From the NCBI GenBank assembly GCA_015698045.1, contig BLAL01000357.1, positions 62,001 to 126,000 of the forward strand: a DNA stretch of 64,000 nucleotides, read 5' to 3'. Origin of the DNA: Rhizophagus clarus (lineage: Eukaryota > Glomeromycota > Glomeromycetes > Glomerales > Glomeraceae). The first letter of the stretch is position 1, and each line of letters opens with the position of its first letter. Made by a program: the position numbers and the translations under genes. Shown here piece after piece: positions 11,164 through 22,425 of this stretch. Below the pieces are notes generated by a model, which was given only the letters and a program-made list of their open reading frames with translations, had not been told where the DNA came from and did no database searches.

Positions 11164-11485
11164 ATATTATGTTAGCATACGCCCACTTTCTAACTACTAC
11201 GTTTTTTAGGCACATTATTTATGCAAAATGCAATTAGGTTGATCAGTTGATCACAATCACTGCTTGTATGACGCCCCACTATGATGCACAGGTGTAACTT
11301 TGGCTGATAAATTAAATGTTTATTTACACGTATTCTTAACTTAGTCCCGGGGTTTAGGTTAGTTAAAATAGACGTCCGGAGTTAACTTAGTCCCCCTACT
11401 AAAATAGAAATTTACAACCAAACTGGACAATTTTGTCCATATTTTTTTTTTAAAAAAAAAAAAATTCAATTGTTCATGTGGATAT

Positions 11486-12034
11486 ACGCAAATTTCGGCA
11501 TTCATTTGTCGCCATATTTTTAGAGCAGGAGTTCAATTAAACTTAAATGAGCTTCCGTTAGAACTTTATCTGTATAGATGGAGAAAAGACCCAGATAAAC
11601 AAGTGATTTTTGAGCATTATGCGAATATTTATTCACATGCATCTTCGTGTGAATTGACGTTAGAATTAAACTCACAGTGAGTAATTATATATGTAATTAT
11701 ATCTTATTATAAATATTTATTTAAACGTATTTTATATTATTATAGGTCACTTACGCTTACTCAAGCTGAAGAATATCGGTTCAAATTAACAAGATTATTG
11801 TAAAAAATTCAGCATTTCATTAAAAATAACCCTCAAATTTCTGCTGATTTATATCCTTGCATCAATGATATCTATAATAATGAAATTTCAAACTTTCAAG
11901 CAACAGAACCGAGTACTTCACAAGGACTAAAAATAAAGAATCCCTCAGTAACTAAAAATTGAGGTCGACCATCAAACATGCGTTATAGAAGTTCATTTGA
12001 AAAAGGAAAGAAGAAGGCAAAGTTTTCTGAATAA
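11486..12034 (+). pseudogene. C-terminal remnant of a MULE/FAR1-like transposase (SWIM finger)
   Basis: The frame opens with FICRHIFRAGVQLNLNELP, matching the CxH half of a SWIM zinc finger and the region after it in Mutator-like (FAR1-type) transposases, then LYLYRWRKDPDKQ. An intron GTGAGT...TTATAG (about 11678-11745) can be spliced in frame (NSQ/SLTLTQAEEYR). The frame then has an in-frame TAA and, before a final GRPSNMRYRSS and a basic tail, a TGA. The N-terminal and catalytic DDE parts are absent; upstream is poly-A and unrelated repeat DNA. It is therefore a decayed fragment, not a working gene. Confidence 0.6.
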
Positions 12035-12321
12035 TCTTTATCCGTATAAAAATGATGATTAAATGTAACTTTTAATTAAACAAAATTGTATTTTTCTGTT
12101 TTGACCATTTTATTTTGAATAAAAAATTGCTTGATTTTTCTTACCAATGAATTAACACTAAAATTATTATCAGTTATAATTTGCAAATTTACAATTATTA
12201 AAAATAAGTATAAATTGCGTATAAACTATAGTAAATGAATTAAAAAAAAAACTATAAAGGTCTATTTGCTACTAAATAGACGATAATAATCATTTTAATA
12301 TCATCAATATTAGCTATATCA

Positions 12322-13387
12322 TTAAAGTAAATATCTTTTCTTTTTTTCTGTTGATTTATATTTCGTAGTAATTTCTTGCTGAGTGGAACTTGAAGCATTA
12401 TCATTGCATATAAATTGACATTTTTTTGATTGCAAATTGTTTGTTAAAAGATAAAATTTCAGAAAGACGTTCGTTTGATGATCTTGATGATAGTGATTGA
12501 CGAGTTCTGGAATTTGGGACAAATAGATATCGTAATTTTCCCGTTTAGTAAAAAATCACATTTTCGACATCCGGCTTGCAATCTTTGCTCTGCATTATTA
12601 TTTATTTCTAATTTATTACACATGAACCCAATTACCCAACTTTTAACACCCTTCTTGGAATCCAATTTAAGTTTACCATCAACTATTAAAAGATCCTCAT
12701 ATAATTTGATTAGTGAATTCAAATGTAATAGATCATAAGACCGTGCAGCGATTTTAAATTTTTCACCCTGCGCTTCCTGCATCTTCCATTAACGAATTCT
12801 AGCTTCAGCTGATTTTTATCAATTATTTTAATTGGTCGAGCTGATAATTCTGCCAATATATTAATTATTTCTAACGTGGGTTGCTCAGTATGGGCAAAAG
12901 ATTCATTAATTATAGGAGCTTCTAATAAAATGTTACGCAATTTTCTTCCTTTTTTGAGTAACAGTTTTTGTGTTGCATCTAATCCTTGTTTCACAATTGC
13001 TTTATTATTGTCATCAGTTTTATCATAATCATCATCATCATCATCGGTAGAAATTTCAATGTAATTCTAATGCTCTTTTTATCTTTAGCCGGTACTTATA
13101 TTTCTGATTTTGGTTTCGAATTTAATTTTGGAGCTGATGCCAACGGTTTTTCTGAACTTAATGTTTCTGAACTTAATGTTTGTGCTACTAACTTTGGTTT
13201 TGAATTTAATGTTGTAACTGGCAAGAATGATCCATTTGACGCTACCGATTTTGATTTAGATTTTAATGTTGGCTGTGATTTCCATGATACCGGCCGGCAC
13301 TGATGTTCGTGATTCTCCTAATATCAACACTGATTCCCCTATTGCTGTTTGTAATCCTACACTTGATGTTGACTTCCCTAATGCCAT
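12322..13387 (-). pseudogene. Shattered gene of unknown family (several frameshifts)
   Basis: Protein-like stretches follow one another on the minus strand in changing frames. From ATG 13387: a Ser/Thr-rich start (MALGKSTSSVG), then a Lys/Ser/Pro-rich part with repeated TLNSKPK-like motifs, then an acidic TDDDDDYDKTDD segment. Next come a well-formed helical stretch (KQGLDATQKLLLKKGRK, ILLEAPIINESF, IINILAELSARPIKIIDKN), a further part (EKFKIAARSYDLLHLN, a GCRKC motif) and a last frame (SQIPELVNHYHQDH). At least four frame changes are needed and only some could be introns. No family is recognised. The basic and acidic low-complexity parts recall nuclear proteins. It may belong with the exon-like pieces at 13762-14002. 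Confidence 0.5.
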
Positions 13388-13559
13388 AAGATCACGAAAA
13401 AAAAAAAATAAAAATAGAAATAAAATAAAAAAAGGCCTAGTTATATGACATGTACCTCATATTCTTCCACTTTTTGTTTTGTTTGAGATCCTTCTGAAAA
13501 CATAGATAAAACAAAATAAATTAAATTATTTTGAATAAAATAATTATAACTTAATATAA

Positions 13560-13740
13560 GAGTCCACGAAAAAAAATGGACCGAATTGTCCAGAAACAAA
13601 AAATACTATGAACCCACGAAAAAAATAGACAAAATTGTCCAAGGAAAAAAAAAAAAAAAAAAATACTATGAGCCTACAAAAAAGAAATTGTTTAGAAATA
13701 CAATCACTATGAAAAAACCACGAGGAAAAATGGATAAAAA
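13560..13740. repeat. Tandem repeat with a ggacaaaattgtcc palindrome
   Basis: Three to four diverged copies of a unit of about 60 bp: a cacgaaaaaaatgga start, a gacaaaattgtcc palindrome, a poly-A run and actatgaacc. The same palindrome occurs at 11425-11438 and in the unrelated 57-bp repeat at 41752-41913. Confidence 0.65.
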
Positions 13741-13761
13741 ACGTTCAGGATAAATATATAC

Positions 13762-14002
13762 CTTATTTTCTGATGTTTTAACCATAAAATCTGTTACATT
13801 ATCATCTAGGTCATCCACCATTTTTCTTATAATTTACTCTTACTGTTCTATTTTCAAAGTAACATGATTCGATTTTTTGATTTGTTTTTATTCATATGAG
13901 AGAAAGTACAGTTGAAATATAAATTTTTACTTGTTCGGAAAGTTCAACTTTCTTTCCACGGATCTTTGTGTTAAATGTTGAAGAAGGTATAAATGTTGAC
14001 AT
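13762..14002 (-). other. Two exon-like fragments, unknown
   Basis: From ATG 14002 to 13931 there are 24 codons (MSTFIPSSTFNTKIRGKKVE...) ending exactly at a GTAAAA donor. From ATG 13821 to 13762 there are 20 codons (MVDDLDDNVTDFMVKTSENK) ending at a GTATAT donor. Both look like first exons, but no splice between them keeps a frame and the acceptors on offer give early stops. They may be remains of the same degraded locus as 12322-13387. Confidence 0.3.
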
Positions 14003-16240
14003 TTTATGGAGACGCTTTTCCTTGAAAAAAGAAAAAAAGTAAGCTCAAAAAAAAAAATGAATATGAAAAGTAGTAAAAATACGTAAATAAACTTATTGGC
14101 CAATCACACTAATGATCATCATGTGTCTAGGCTATCTTTCATAATTAATCTAGATTTTAGAATAACTAACCTAGACACGTAGGTTTAGGTTAAGTTTCTC
14201 AAAAAATAATTGTTTTGCTTGCAAGGTTCCCACGCCCAGAGAGAAATGAAAAATTACCTAAAAATAATAATAAACGAACAATTATTAATGTTCGTTAAGG
14301 TAAAAAAAAAAAAAAGATAAATATTTTTTTTTTACTTCACGGCTTCATATACTCGGATGGACTTAAGAAGATGGCCTAAAAAGTAACAAATTATAATAAT
14401 ACTTAGCATTAATAGTGTTTATTAAAATAAAATTTTTTTTAACTTGTTAACTTAAAGTACTAAAAATAAACAACTAGAAATGTTTATTAAACTGAAATAA
14501 AGAGAAGTTTTTCTTCCTTACCAGAAAAATTTTAGCTTTTTTACTTTATCACTACATTTTCATGTCCAAAGCTGCAAAAAAGGAAAAAACAAACAATTAG
14601 TAATGCTTACTAAAGTGAAGAAAAAATGACTATCACAATAGAAGAATTTTATAAAAAAAATGTTAATGAACTTTGTCATAATTTTCATCACTCCATCCAT
14701 TTTTTTTTTAAAACTTTTTATTAAAAATTAAATTAGGCTAATTTGGTCATATTACCTAATACTGTACATTCCAATCTGAGGATTAATAAAAATACTAACT
14801 AGATTTGTTTAAATATTATTTTTAATCACCTTAAACCTTCCTCCTATAAATAAAGTCGACTTCGGATAATTACTTCCTGCACTTTCTAATCGTGAATAAT
14901 TACAGCTAAGATTTTTATACAAGTAAAAGAAAAGAAAAGTAGAAGAAAAAATTTTTGATCATATCTATTGAAGTTAATCCTAAAACAAAAATTACATATT
15001 TGAAAGGGGAAGTAAACATAATTGAATTTTGAATTTCATTTCATTATATTATTTAAAGCAATGAGAAGAAAAGAACAAAAGATAAGAAAGAATATGCAAA
15101 AATAAAAAAGAAAAAAAATATATGAAAGGGGATAAATATATGAAGAGGAAAAAGGAAAAGATTCGTTAAGTTCGTTAAAATAGTTTCATAAAAATTAATT
15201 GCTGAGAGATCCACATTTCAAAAACTTACATAAATTATAATAAATATTATATTATAATATAAATTAAATCTGAATTTAAAATTTGCCTTTAGAATGATCA
15301 TATGATATATCCAGGTAAACATATACTTTTATTGCATACACAGAAGATATTGCTAAGCCACGCACTATACACCATTAGCACACCCCAGCAATTGTTTTAT
15401 TCATAACTATTTATCTAATATACTATACAATAAATTAACGTTTATTTATCCTATTTTAATAATTTCTTTTTTAACTGTTTTATAACTTTTTATAATTTTT
15501 TCTTTTTTTAACAATTTTTTTATTATTACAATGAAATAAAGGATTATCCCTATACTGGTACAGCGTCACTAGAACTTTAATGATAAATTTTGATCTGTAT
15601 AACAATTCCTTCTACTTTTTTTTTCTTTTCAAAAATTCAGTCTGCCTTTTCACAGGCTGATCATCATTTTTTTTTCCTTCTTCTCTTGTTTTACTGACCA
15701 ATAAATGAGAATAATATGTCACTCTTGTATCACTTGTACTACTATAGTCTATAGTATGTTTTATTAAAATCTAATTTACCTTGTACTACTTTAGTTACTA
15801 AAACTTTAAAGAAAAATGCATTATTTTTTTCAAAGTTTTATTAAAATATATATATTGTCATTTGAACACAATCAATTATTGTAAATAAACTGTAAGAGAA
15901 CATAATGTAAAGCTATATCATATTATATTCCCTTACGGATGTTATGTAATTGATTAATTATATTAGTTACGTCAAAGATGTAAACTTAAAATGACATTAG
16001 CATTTAAGGAAAGATTGTGATCAGTGTCAACCACAGAAGGAAGCATCTCTTGCAGGAGTACTCGGCAAAATTCGGTAGAAAGTAAAGCCATACATACTTC
16101 TGCAGTCGGATCATTGGATCAGTGTCCGAATCATTTACCTTATTCCGAGTTTTTTACAAGTTTGTCAACTTGGCACGTGTTTTTGTGTTCAAAAAAAAAT
16201 AGTTATAAAAAATGAAAAGTGAATAAAAAAAATCGAGGTT

Positions 16241-16271
<31 letters not shown>

Positions 16272-17695
16272 TCTTGCGATAAAAATAAATATGTATGAGT
16301 TAGAAAAAAAATGGGGACCGTTTTCTACTCTATAAAGATTTAAAGAACAAATACAAGAAGATTTTTATTTATTCCTTTCTTTTTTTACAAATCGAGTATT
16401 ACCTTTATATGAGAAATATATCACTACATTTGCTGTCGAAATTTTCTTTATATTTTATTCACCGCAAGAAAGGGACTTTCTTTTGCATACGATTAGTGTC
16501 ATTTTCTTTATTTTTAATAGAAAAAAACGAGTTTTCCTCATTGTACGCTTAAGAGTAACAAACAAACCGTCATATTAGTTTATTTATGTCCAATATTCGT
16601 TTTGAAGTTATAAAATCTTTCTTATTTAAAGCGTAAATGTTTACATGTAACCAAATATGGAGGTGGAAAAAGAATCAATCTTAAAAAATGATAAATTCAC
16701 GTTCAAAAGATAAAAGTCGCAAACAGCAAATTTGTGTCGCAGAAAAATTTTTTTTTTTGTGTAATAAAAATAGCGAGCGATACTAACAATAACAAATAAA
16801 AGCTAATCGCGCCACAAGATCTGTACAAATCACGTGACTTATAAGTAGTTAACGTAAGATGGAATAAATTTTCACTTTACGTTACGTACCTTATTATAGT
16901 AAGCACGTAAATCAACATGTGATTTTATAATACTTTACGTTACTTACTTAGCCAATTTACGTTACTCACTTTCTATACACTCATACGAATGGAACCATTT
17001 CTGTCGTTATTTGACATATTTTTGACATATAGAGTGCGTTGTACATGATACAATACAAATGCAATTGCATAAATTCTGTAAAGACTATAAAAAGAAAATT
17101 TTCTTTGAAAATCTTTCATGTTTAGTTAGTTAATTTAAATGCATGATATCAAATAAATGTGATCAAAATATTTACTTACAAAAAGATTAGAGATTAAAAT
17201 TACTGGTTCAACGAAGCTTTTTTTTTTTTAAAAAAAAAAAGAGATTGATAAAATCATGAAAAAAATCTCGTGGATTATAGACCGGAGTAATATTTTTTAA
17301 CTAGAAAAGGTTAAGATTTAGAATTTGTTAAAAAAATGAGTCATAAACCGTAAAATTTAAGAGAAAAAGACAAACTTTAAATAACAAACCTTTTGTAGAC
17401 CATATATAATAATATTCAAAAATACAAAAAATTGTATGCATTAGTTTATTCCTAAAATAAACATATTTTTGGATTTGTGATTTTATATTCCAAGAAAAGA
17501 AACTGCACTGAATGATTTTTATCAATTATAAAAAAGCTAATGTTTCGCAAAGTCTGCACAAGGAATTTTCTTTCGAAAGATATACTACGCAAATTTAGGG
17601 TTATAAGATTTCAGTATAAATAATAGAATTTTCCTTTCTTTCTTTCATTCTTTCTTCCTTCAACTTTAAACTTTATATACTTATTATATATTTAA
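14003..17695. other. Long AT-rich intergenic region
   Basis: Mostly A/T-rich DNA with poly-A and poly-T runs and no recognisable gene. The frame at 16024-16215 lacks protein-like features. A diverged copy of the HMG-unit core lies at 16360-16800. Around 16,840-16,980 tttacgtta motifs repeat in both orientations. Confidence 0.45.
16360..16800 (-). repeat. Diverged core of the HMG/YVPS unit, isolated copy
   Basis: It contains, in the same order and orientation as 48070-48560, a tttttacaaatcga motif, a gtaacata-like motif, a catgtaaccaaatatgga motif, an aaaagtcgca motif and the poly-T/gtaataaaa block. No HMG box is found next to it. A YVPS-family gene follows at 17696, at the spacing seen elsewhere in the array. 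Confidence 0.55.
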
Positions 17696-17875
17696 ATGAC
17701 GTTAAAGAGGCCTGGAAATTTATATGTTCCTTCTACTAATTTCAATCAAGTTATTCATAAACGACGAAAATACAGACTTATTAATAGAAATCTTGATACA
17801 TTAAGTCGATTACCTTCACAAATTAAAAATGATCCATTCGCGATTCAATTGTTTTTCGGATCTTCTTTCCGTTAA
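17696..17875 (+). CDS. YVPS-family small protein, unknown function
   Basis: 59 residues in one intact frame: start MTLKRPGNLYVPS, a basic middle part (VIHKRRKYRLINR), then LSRLP, NDPFAIQLFFGSSFR and a stop. Five relatives in the 46-62 kb array align over the whole length. This copy lacks about eight residues (the RHRDAFNV region) that the others have, yet keeps the frame. The family has no recognised domain; the arginine-rich centre could bind nucleic acid or act as a nuclear localisation signal. The 30 bases after the stop (catcgtttttattggtgag) are as well conserved among copies as the coding part. It is the only member far from an HMG-box gene. Confidence 0.5.
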   Translation: MTLKRPGNLYVPSTNFNQVIHKRRKYRLINRNLDTLSRLPSQIKNDPFAIQLFFGSSFR

Positions 17876-18866
17876 ACATCGTTTTTATTGGTGAGTGTGA
17901 TTGGTTATTTTTAGTATGCAACATCAAATTAATAAAATACTGTAGATATTAAGCAAGTCACATGTTTTTAAGTTTCCTTCATCATTTTCCAGCGGTCTTC
18001 TCACTTTAAAGTTTAACATTACTCTTCGGCGATAGAGGATATAATTGGAAATTATTATTAACATGATCTTCATCCAATAGTTCCATATTAGTTTAATTTT
18101 CGAACATATCTTTGTCTTTTTAACTCAAATGATTAACTATTATTAGACAAGTTAATTTTGAACCTTAATTTGATTTATTTTTCCAATAAAGTTATCTTGA
18201 AATGAAGTTAGAGCTATAATAAATAAATTTACTTCGCAGCTCTTGATAAATTTGTCGTTTAAAATATTTAAATTTTGTAAAATTTCTTTGGTTATCAAAC
18301 AATTTAATATTTTTTATAACTTAATGTAATTCATCAATACTAGAATGCTAGGAAACGGGAACTGTTATGAGTCCGAAAATAATAAAAAAAAAACAAGTTT
18401 GATAATTATGTCATTGGATTATGGTCACGTGAACAGGCAGCAAAAGAATCATGTGATCGTTTTTTTTTCATGGTGCGATATACATATATTGTCCGGAGAG
18501 AAGAGAGGGACAATAATAAGACGTTTATTATGTTATCGATTTTTGAACAAAAGTAATATAATTGGGCTTCCATGATATCTCTTAAGATGCTTCTTTTTGT
18601 GTTATATCAAGAAAATATATTTTCCAGTTGCTTTGTGATGACCGTTATCTCTTTATGAAGAATGTCTATCGTGAGTTTCGTGTAACCGATTTATTCCATT
18701 GTTTTACAATAAAAAGCATATTTGGCAGATCGTAGTTGAAACGATTTAATGTTATCTATTCATTATAGTTTGTTAATTGTTAAAGCAATATGATTTAATT
18801 GAACTGATAAATTAAAGATTGGTGGGAAACAAAGTTACAATTCAAATTCTTCGAATTTTCAATTCA

Positions 18867-20479
18867 TCATGAGTAGAAAAGGGAATAAAGCCAAATTCAA
18901 CCCGTCGATCCTCTGACAAAAATTTTTTGAAAGGAAAATAGAGCAAAACCGACCAAAATTTATTATTAAAAGTCCTCTAAAAATAACAAAAATGAAGACG
19001 TACCCGACGCGTGTTGAGTTTAAGAACATAGTTGAAATAGAACCGAAAGATTTTCAAAAGATATCTTAGGGACATAAGAAAAATCTCAAATAAAGAACGA
19101 TAGACAAAATATTCGATGCCCCTAACAAACATGCTATAGACTTATATGGCCGCCTAGCTAGTATTTCTAGCTTAGAAATGGGAAAAGTAGCATTCCTGTT
19201 TACGACCTTATTAAATATAACTTCGGACATATATTTGACAGAACTTGGAAGAATAGGGAAGCAAAATCTGGACCTTCGCAACTGACTCCGTGAGGCGCAG
19301 CAAAGATGAATAAATCATTACGTCAAAGCTTGCGAAAAAGGAAACGGAGCTTAAAGCAAATGAACGAAAAATATTGCAAAAAAATGAGAAAATAAAAAAT
19401 TTGACTAAAGAAGTTGGGTCAACAAGGAATGATCTTAATATGGAAATAATGCGCAATTTCAAGATAAAGAACAAGGAAGCTCAGTCTGCTGCGCAGACGC
19501 ACGTGACAATAATTTATGATTGTGTTTGAATTAAATTGACGTCATCAAACTTGCTAACATTAAATAATTATTTCGGAGTCTTTAAAGCTGTCAGTATAAG
19601 AAGACAGCATAAATAAAAAGCGGTCAAAACTTCTATCCATCTATACAAATAAATACATAAATGAGAATATTAGAGATTTCGACGTAAAATGTGCGGATAA
19701 GTAAGAAACATTAGAGTGTATCTAGGATTAATGACCATTAAAGAAATTAAAGACAACAAAATACACCTATTCAAAGAATTATCTAAATGAACATAAACGC
19801 GATGTTTAGATTGTACCGCAATAAGTATTCATGCAACGCAGTTAAGATAATTAAGATAATGAGTAAAAGTTTCATTCAGGTAATTTTCACGTCGAAAGAA
19901 AAGTTAAATAAAGCAATGATATCGAGCATCGGGAAGAACAACCTGTGGATTAAACCCGAGGACATGAAATTTAGCAAATCGCAAAATTACTGCGATGATA
20001 TGAAATCCATAATGCAGTATTTACAACAGAACAAGGAAAATACGAACGTAGGAAATTCATCTGAAGCAAAACGACAAGTAGACACTCCTGACCATATTCT
20101 TGAATTTAATAGAGTCAATGAAGAGTGTTTATCAATATTACCACCCGAAGACGCTATGGACGAAGAACGTCAAATGAATTTAAGAAACGAGAAAAGAATT
20201 GAGGGGAGTCATTATATAGATCCAAATTTTTCGCAAAAACTTCTTTAGATCGGTTAGTGAATATAGTGATGACACTTTATATAAAGATTTATTGTAACAA
20301 AATTTTTTAGTGGCTATAAATTAAAATAGAAAGTAGATTTTTAGTGTAGGTAATTTTATTTAGTACTTAACATTAGGTTAAAATAATACAGTAAGCATAT
20401 AGAGTATTATTTCTAATTGTATTTATTGGCTGTAATTTGTTCTCTCACAAAATACTAAAATAATAATTCTTCATGAGTA
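18867..20479 (+). mobile_element. 1.6-kb inserted element with 9-bp target duplication
   Basis: The sister duplication (near 21366) shows the uninterrupted site. Here the site is split and tcatgagta occurs on both sides, at 18867-18875 and 20471-20479, as a target duplication. The inserted 1595 bp have more G and C than their surroundings and carry a decayed ORF. No terminal inverted repeats or LTRs were seen, so the class is open: a truncated retroelement or a non-autonomous element. Confidence 0.6.
18992..20248 (+). pseudogene. Decayed coiled-coil, gag-like ORF inside the inserted element
   Basis: Protein-like pieces appear in sequence: MKTYPTRVEFKNIVEIEPKD from 18992, then a stop; DKIFDAPNKHAIDLYG and following residues to about 19280; a strong coiled coil (KKETELKANERKILQ to MEIMRNFKIKNKEAQ) near 19325-19490; after a gap, a 153-codon open frame at 19787-20248 containing KSFIQVIFTSKEKL and NLWIKPEDMKF. 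Stops and frameshifts separate the pieces. The order of a helical N-part, a coiled coil and a C-part with a DNA- or RNA-binding feel suggests a gag/ORF1-like protein. This is inference; no diagnostic zinc knuckle was found. Confidence 0.4.
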
Positions 20480-22425
20480 TAAAAGTTCTTATATATTCTT
20501 ATGAAAGTTCCCTTAAATATTTTTTACATAAATAAGTAGTAAAGTAAACAGTTTTATAACAAATAAAAGGTAATAAAATTTTATAACTATGTTTATATAT
20601 TATTTTTTTTTTAGTAAAGATAGAATAACAACAAAATTTATAATTTAAATGGCCGAATAACCATGTAAAAATTATTCGACTTTGTCGGTCATATAGCAAA
20701 TTTAGAGATATACACGTATGGAAAATAATGAAAAAATAATATGACTTGCTTAAAATTATTTGTACTTACTCTAAACTTTCTTCGGAGACAAATATTGAAT
20801 ATTGGATATACAATCTTTGGAAATTATAAATTATTATGGATTTCATCCAATATATCTCGTTAATTATTTCGGCGTAATGATTAACTATTATTGGCCAAGT
20901 TAATCAATAACTTAATTTGATTTTTTTGGAATGAGGTAATTTATTACAGCAATTATTTAAAAGGATGAATATATCTCAATACGCACAAATATTAAATTTT
21001 GCAAAATCAAAAGATTTTCTTCGGCTATTAAATAATTTAATATTCAATAATTTTATTATTTACTTTACCATGGCTTTCGTGATATCTCTCATGATGTTTT
21101 TTTAAGAAATATAAATTCCTGGGTCACCTTGTAAATGACTGCTAATTTTTTTATGTAACGTGAGTTTAGAAAAACAACAAAATTGTATTTGGAAGAAAAT
21201 ATATTTTTCGAAGTTGATTGATTTAATGTTGTCCCTTCATTATTGTTTGACCAAAGATTGTTAAAGCAACATAATCTAATTGAATTGATAAAATAAAGAT
21301 TTGTGAGAATAAGACGGCACAAAATTCGATATATATTTATTCACATTCTTTGAATATTCAATTCGTCATGAGTATAAAATTTTTAAATATTCTTATGAAG
21401 AATATTTTGACACTATATAAGTACTAGTAAAATAGACAAGTTACAACTAACAAACCAAAGGTAATAAATTTTATGTTCTCATACATGTTATTTGAATTGT
21501 GTTCGTATTATATTCTTTTTATTTTAATATAATCAACTAGTTCGTTTTTTTTTTGTAAAAATAAGTACATCTATTATTATTATTATTTTTTTTTTTTTTG
21601 GTAAAGGTAGCATGGTAGGATATCAAATTTATGGTCTTAAACGGTCAAGCGATCACGTACCTAGCGAAATATTGATGCAATATAACGAAAGTATTCGGAC
21701 ATACGGTAATTTTTTTGCAGGTCTTGTCGGAAAATTATCAACGTCCAAAAGTGGCTAAATGCTTCCATTTTCTTTTTATCCAGTATTCCTAGTTAATGAT
21801 ATATTTATATTCATTTTTTATAGTAGACTTTATTTATAGTAGTTATTCCTCTGTTGCGCCTCTGCTGTCATCCTCCAAGCGATTTCTTATGTGTGTAACG
21901 TCATTTCGATATAAGCTGTATACCATTTCACCACAACATTTGAATAAAATCTCGGAATTAAATCAAGTTGGATAATTTATTTGTTCAAAAAAAAAGAAAC
22001 CGGACTTTTTTGGTTTTTTTTCCTGGACGTTATAAAAATATTTTGTAAATCTTTACCTATTTTTCTAGAATATTTTTAATAAAATAACTTGTTGTTCCAT
22101 CAAAACTTGTTTTCAAAACATTGCACCGTGTATATGGGCTCCATTTTGCATCCATTCAATTATATTTATTATGTTAGTTTTTATTTACAAAGCTTTTTAG
22201 TCAAGTGATCAACCGAGTCTATTTATATATTTATTCATTTATTTATTAGCAGCTTTGCAAATCAGTACCATGAATTTTTCATTTATGTTTTTACCGTAGG
22301 TAACACAGAAAATATATATTGAGTAATCGTTAATTACATATTTACACAACATAAATATTTGCAACTCTCTAACGATAGTTTCCGTTTATTTAAAAGTAAT
22401 TTGAAAAAAAAAAAAAAAAATTGAA
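20480..22425. other. Intergenic DNA before the first Sel1 kinase
   Basis: It holds the second copy of the old duplication (20830-21640) and otherwise AT-rich sequence. No gene is recognised. The last 30 bases before the kinase start contain a run of 14 A. Confidence 0.4.

Larger units (their letters stand above)
18050..21640 (+). repeat. Old direct duplication of non-coding DNA, first copy split by an insertion
   Basis: 18050-18875 resembles 20830-21373 in order: a catccaat motif, gattaactattatt-g-caagttaat, a caatttaatatt block, catgatatctct-atgatg, a tttaatgtt-tc-ttcatta block, and the end cat-atgagta. The continuation of the first copy is found only after 20471 and matches 21366-21640. 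Identity is moderate, so the duplication is old. The 1.6 kb between is the insertion at 18867-20479. Confidence 0.6.

Noticed and set aside
12986..13303. Plus-strand frame with repeated FGFEFN motifs
   Set aside because: It is the antisense of the Lys/Ser-rich part of the broken minus-strand gene, which has the better protein character.
16024..16215. 63-codon frame starting MSTTEGS
   Set aside because: Composition looks better than average, but no motif, no relative and no splice partners were found.
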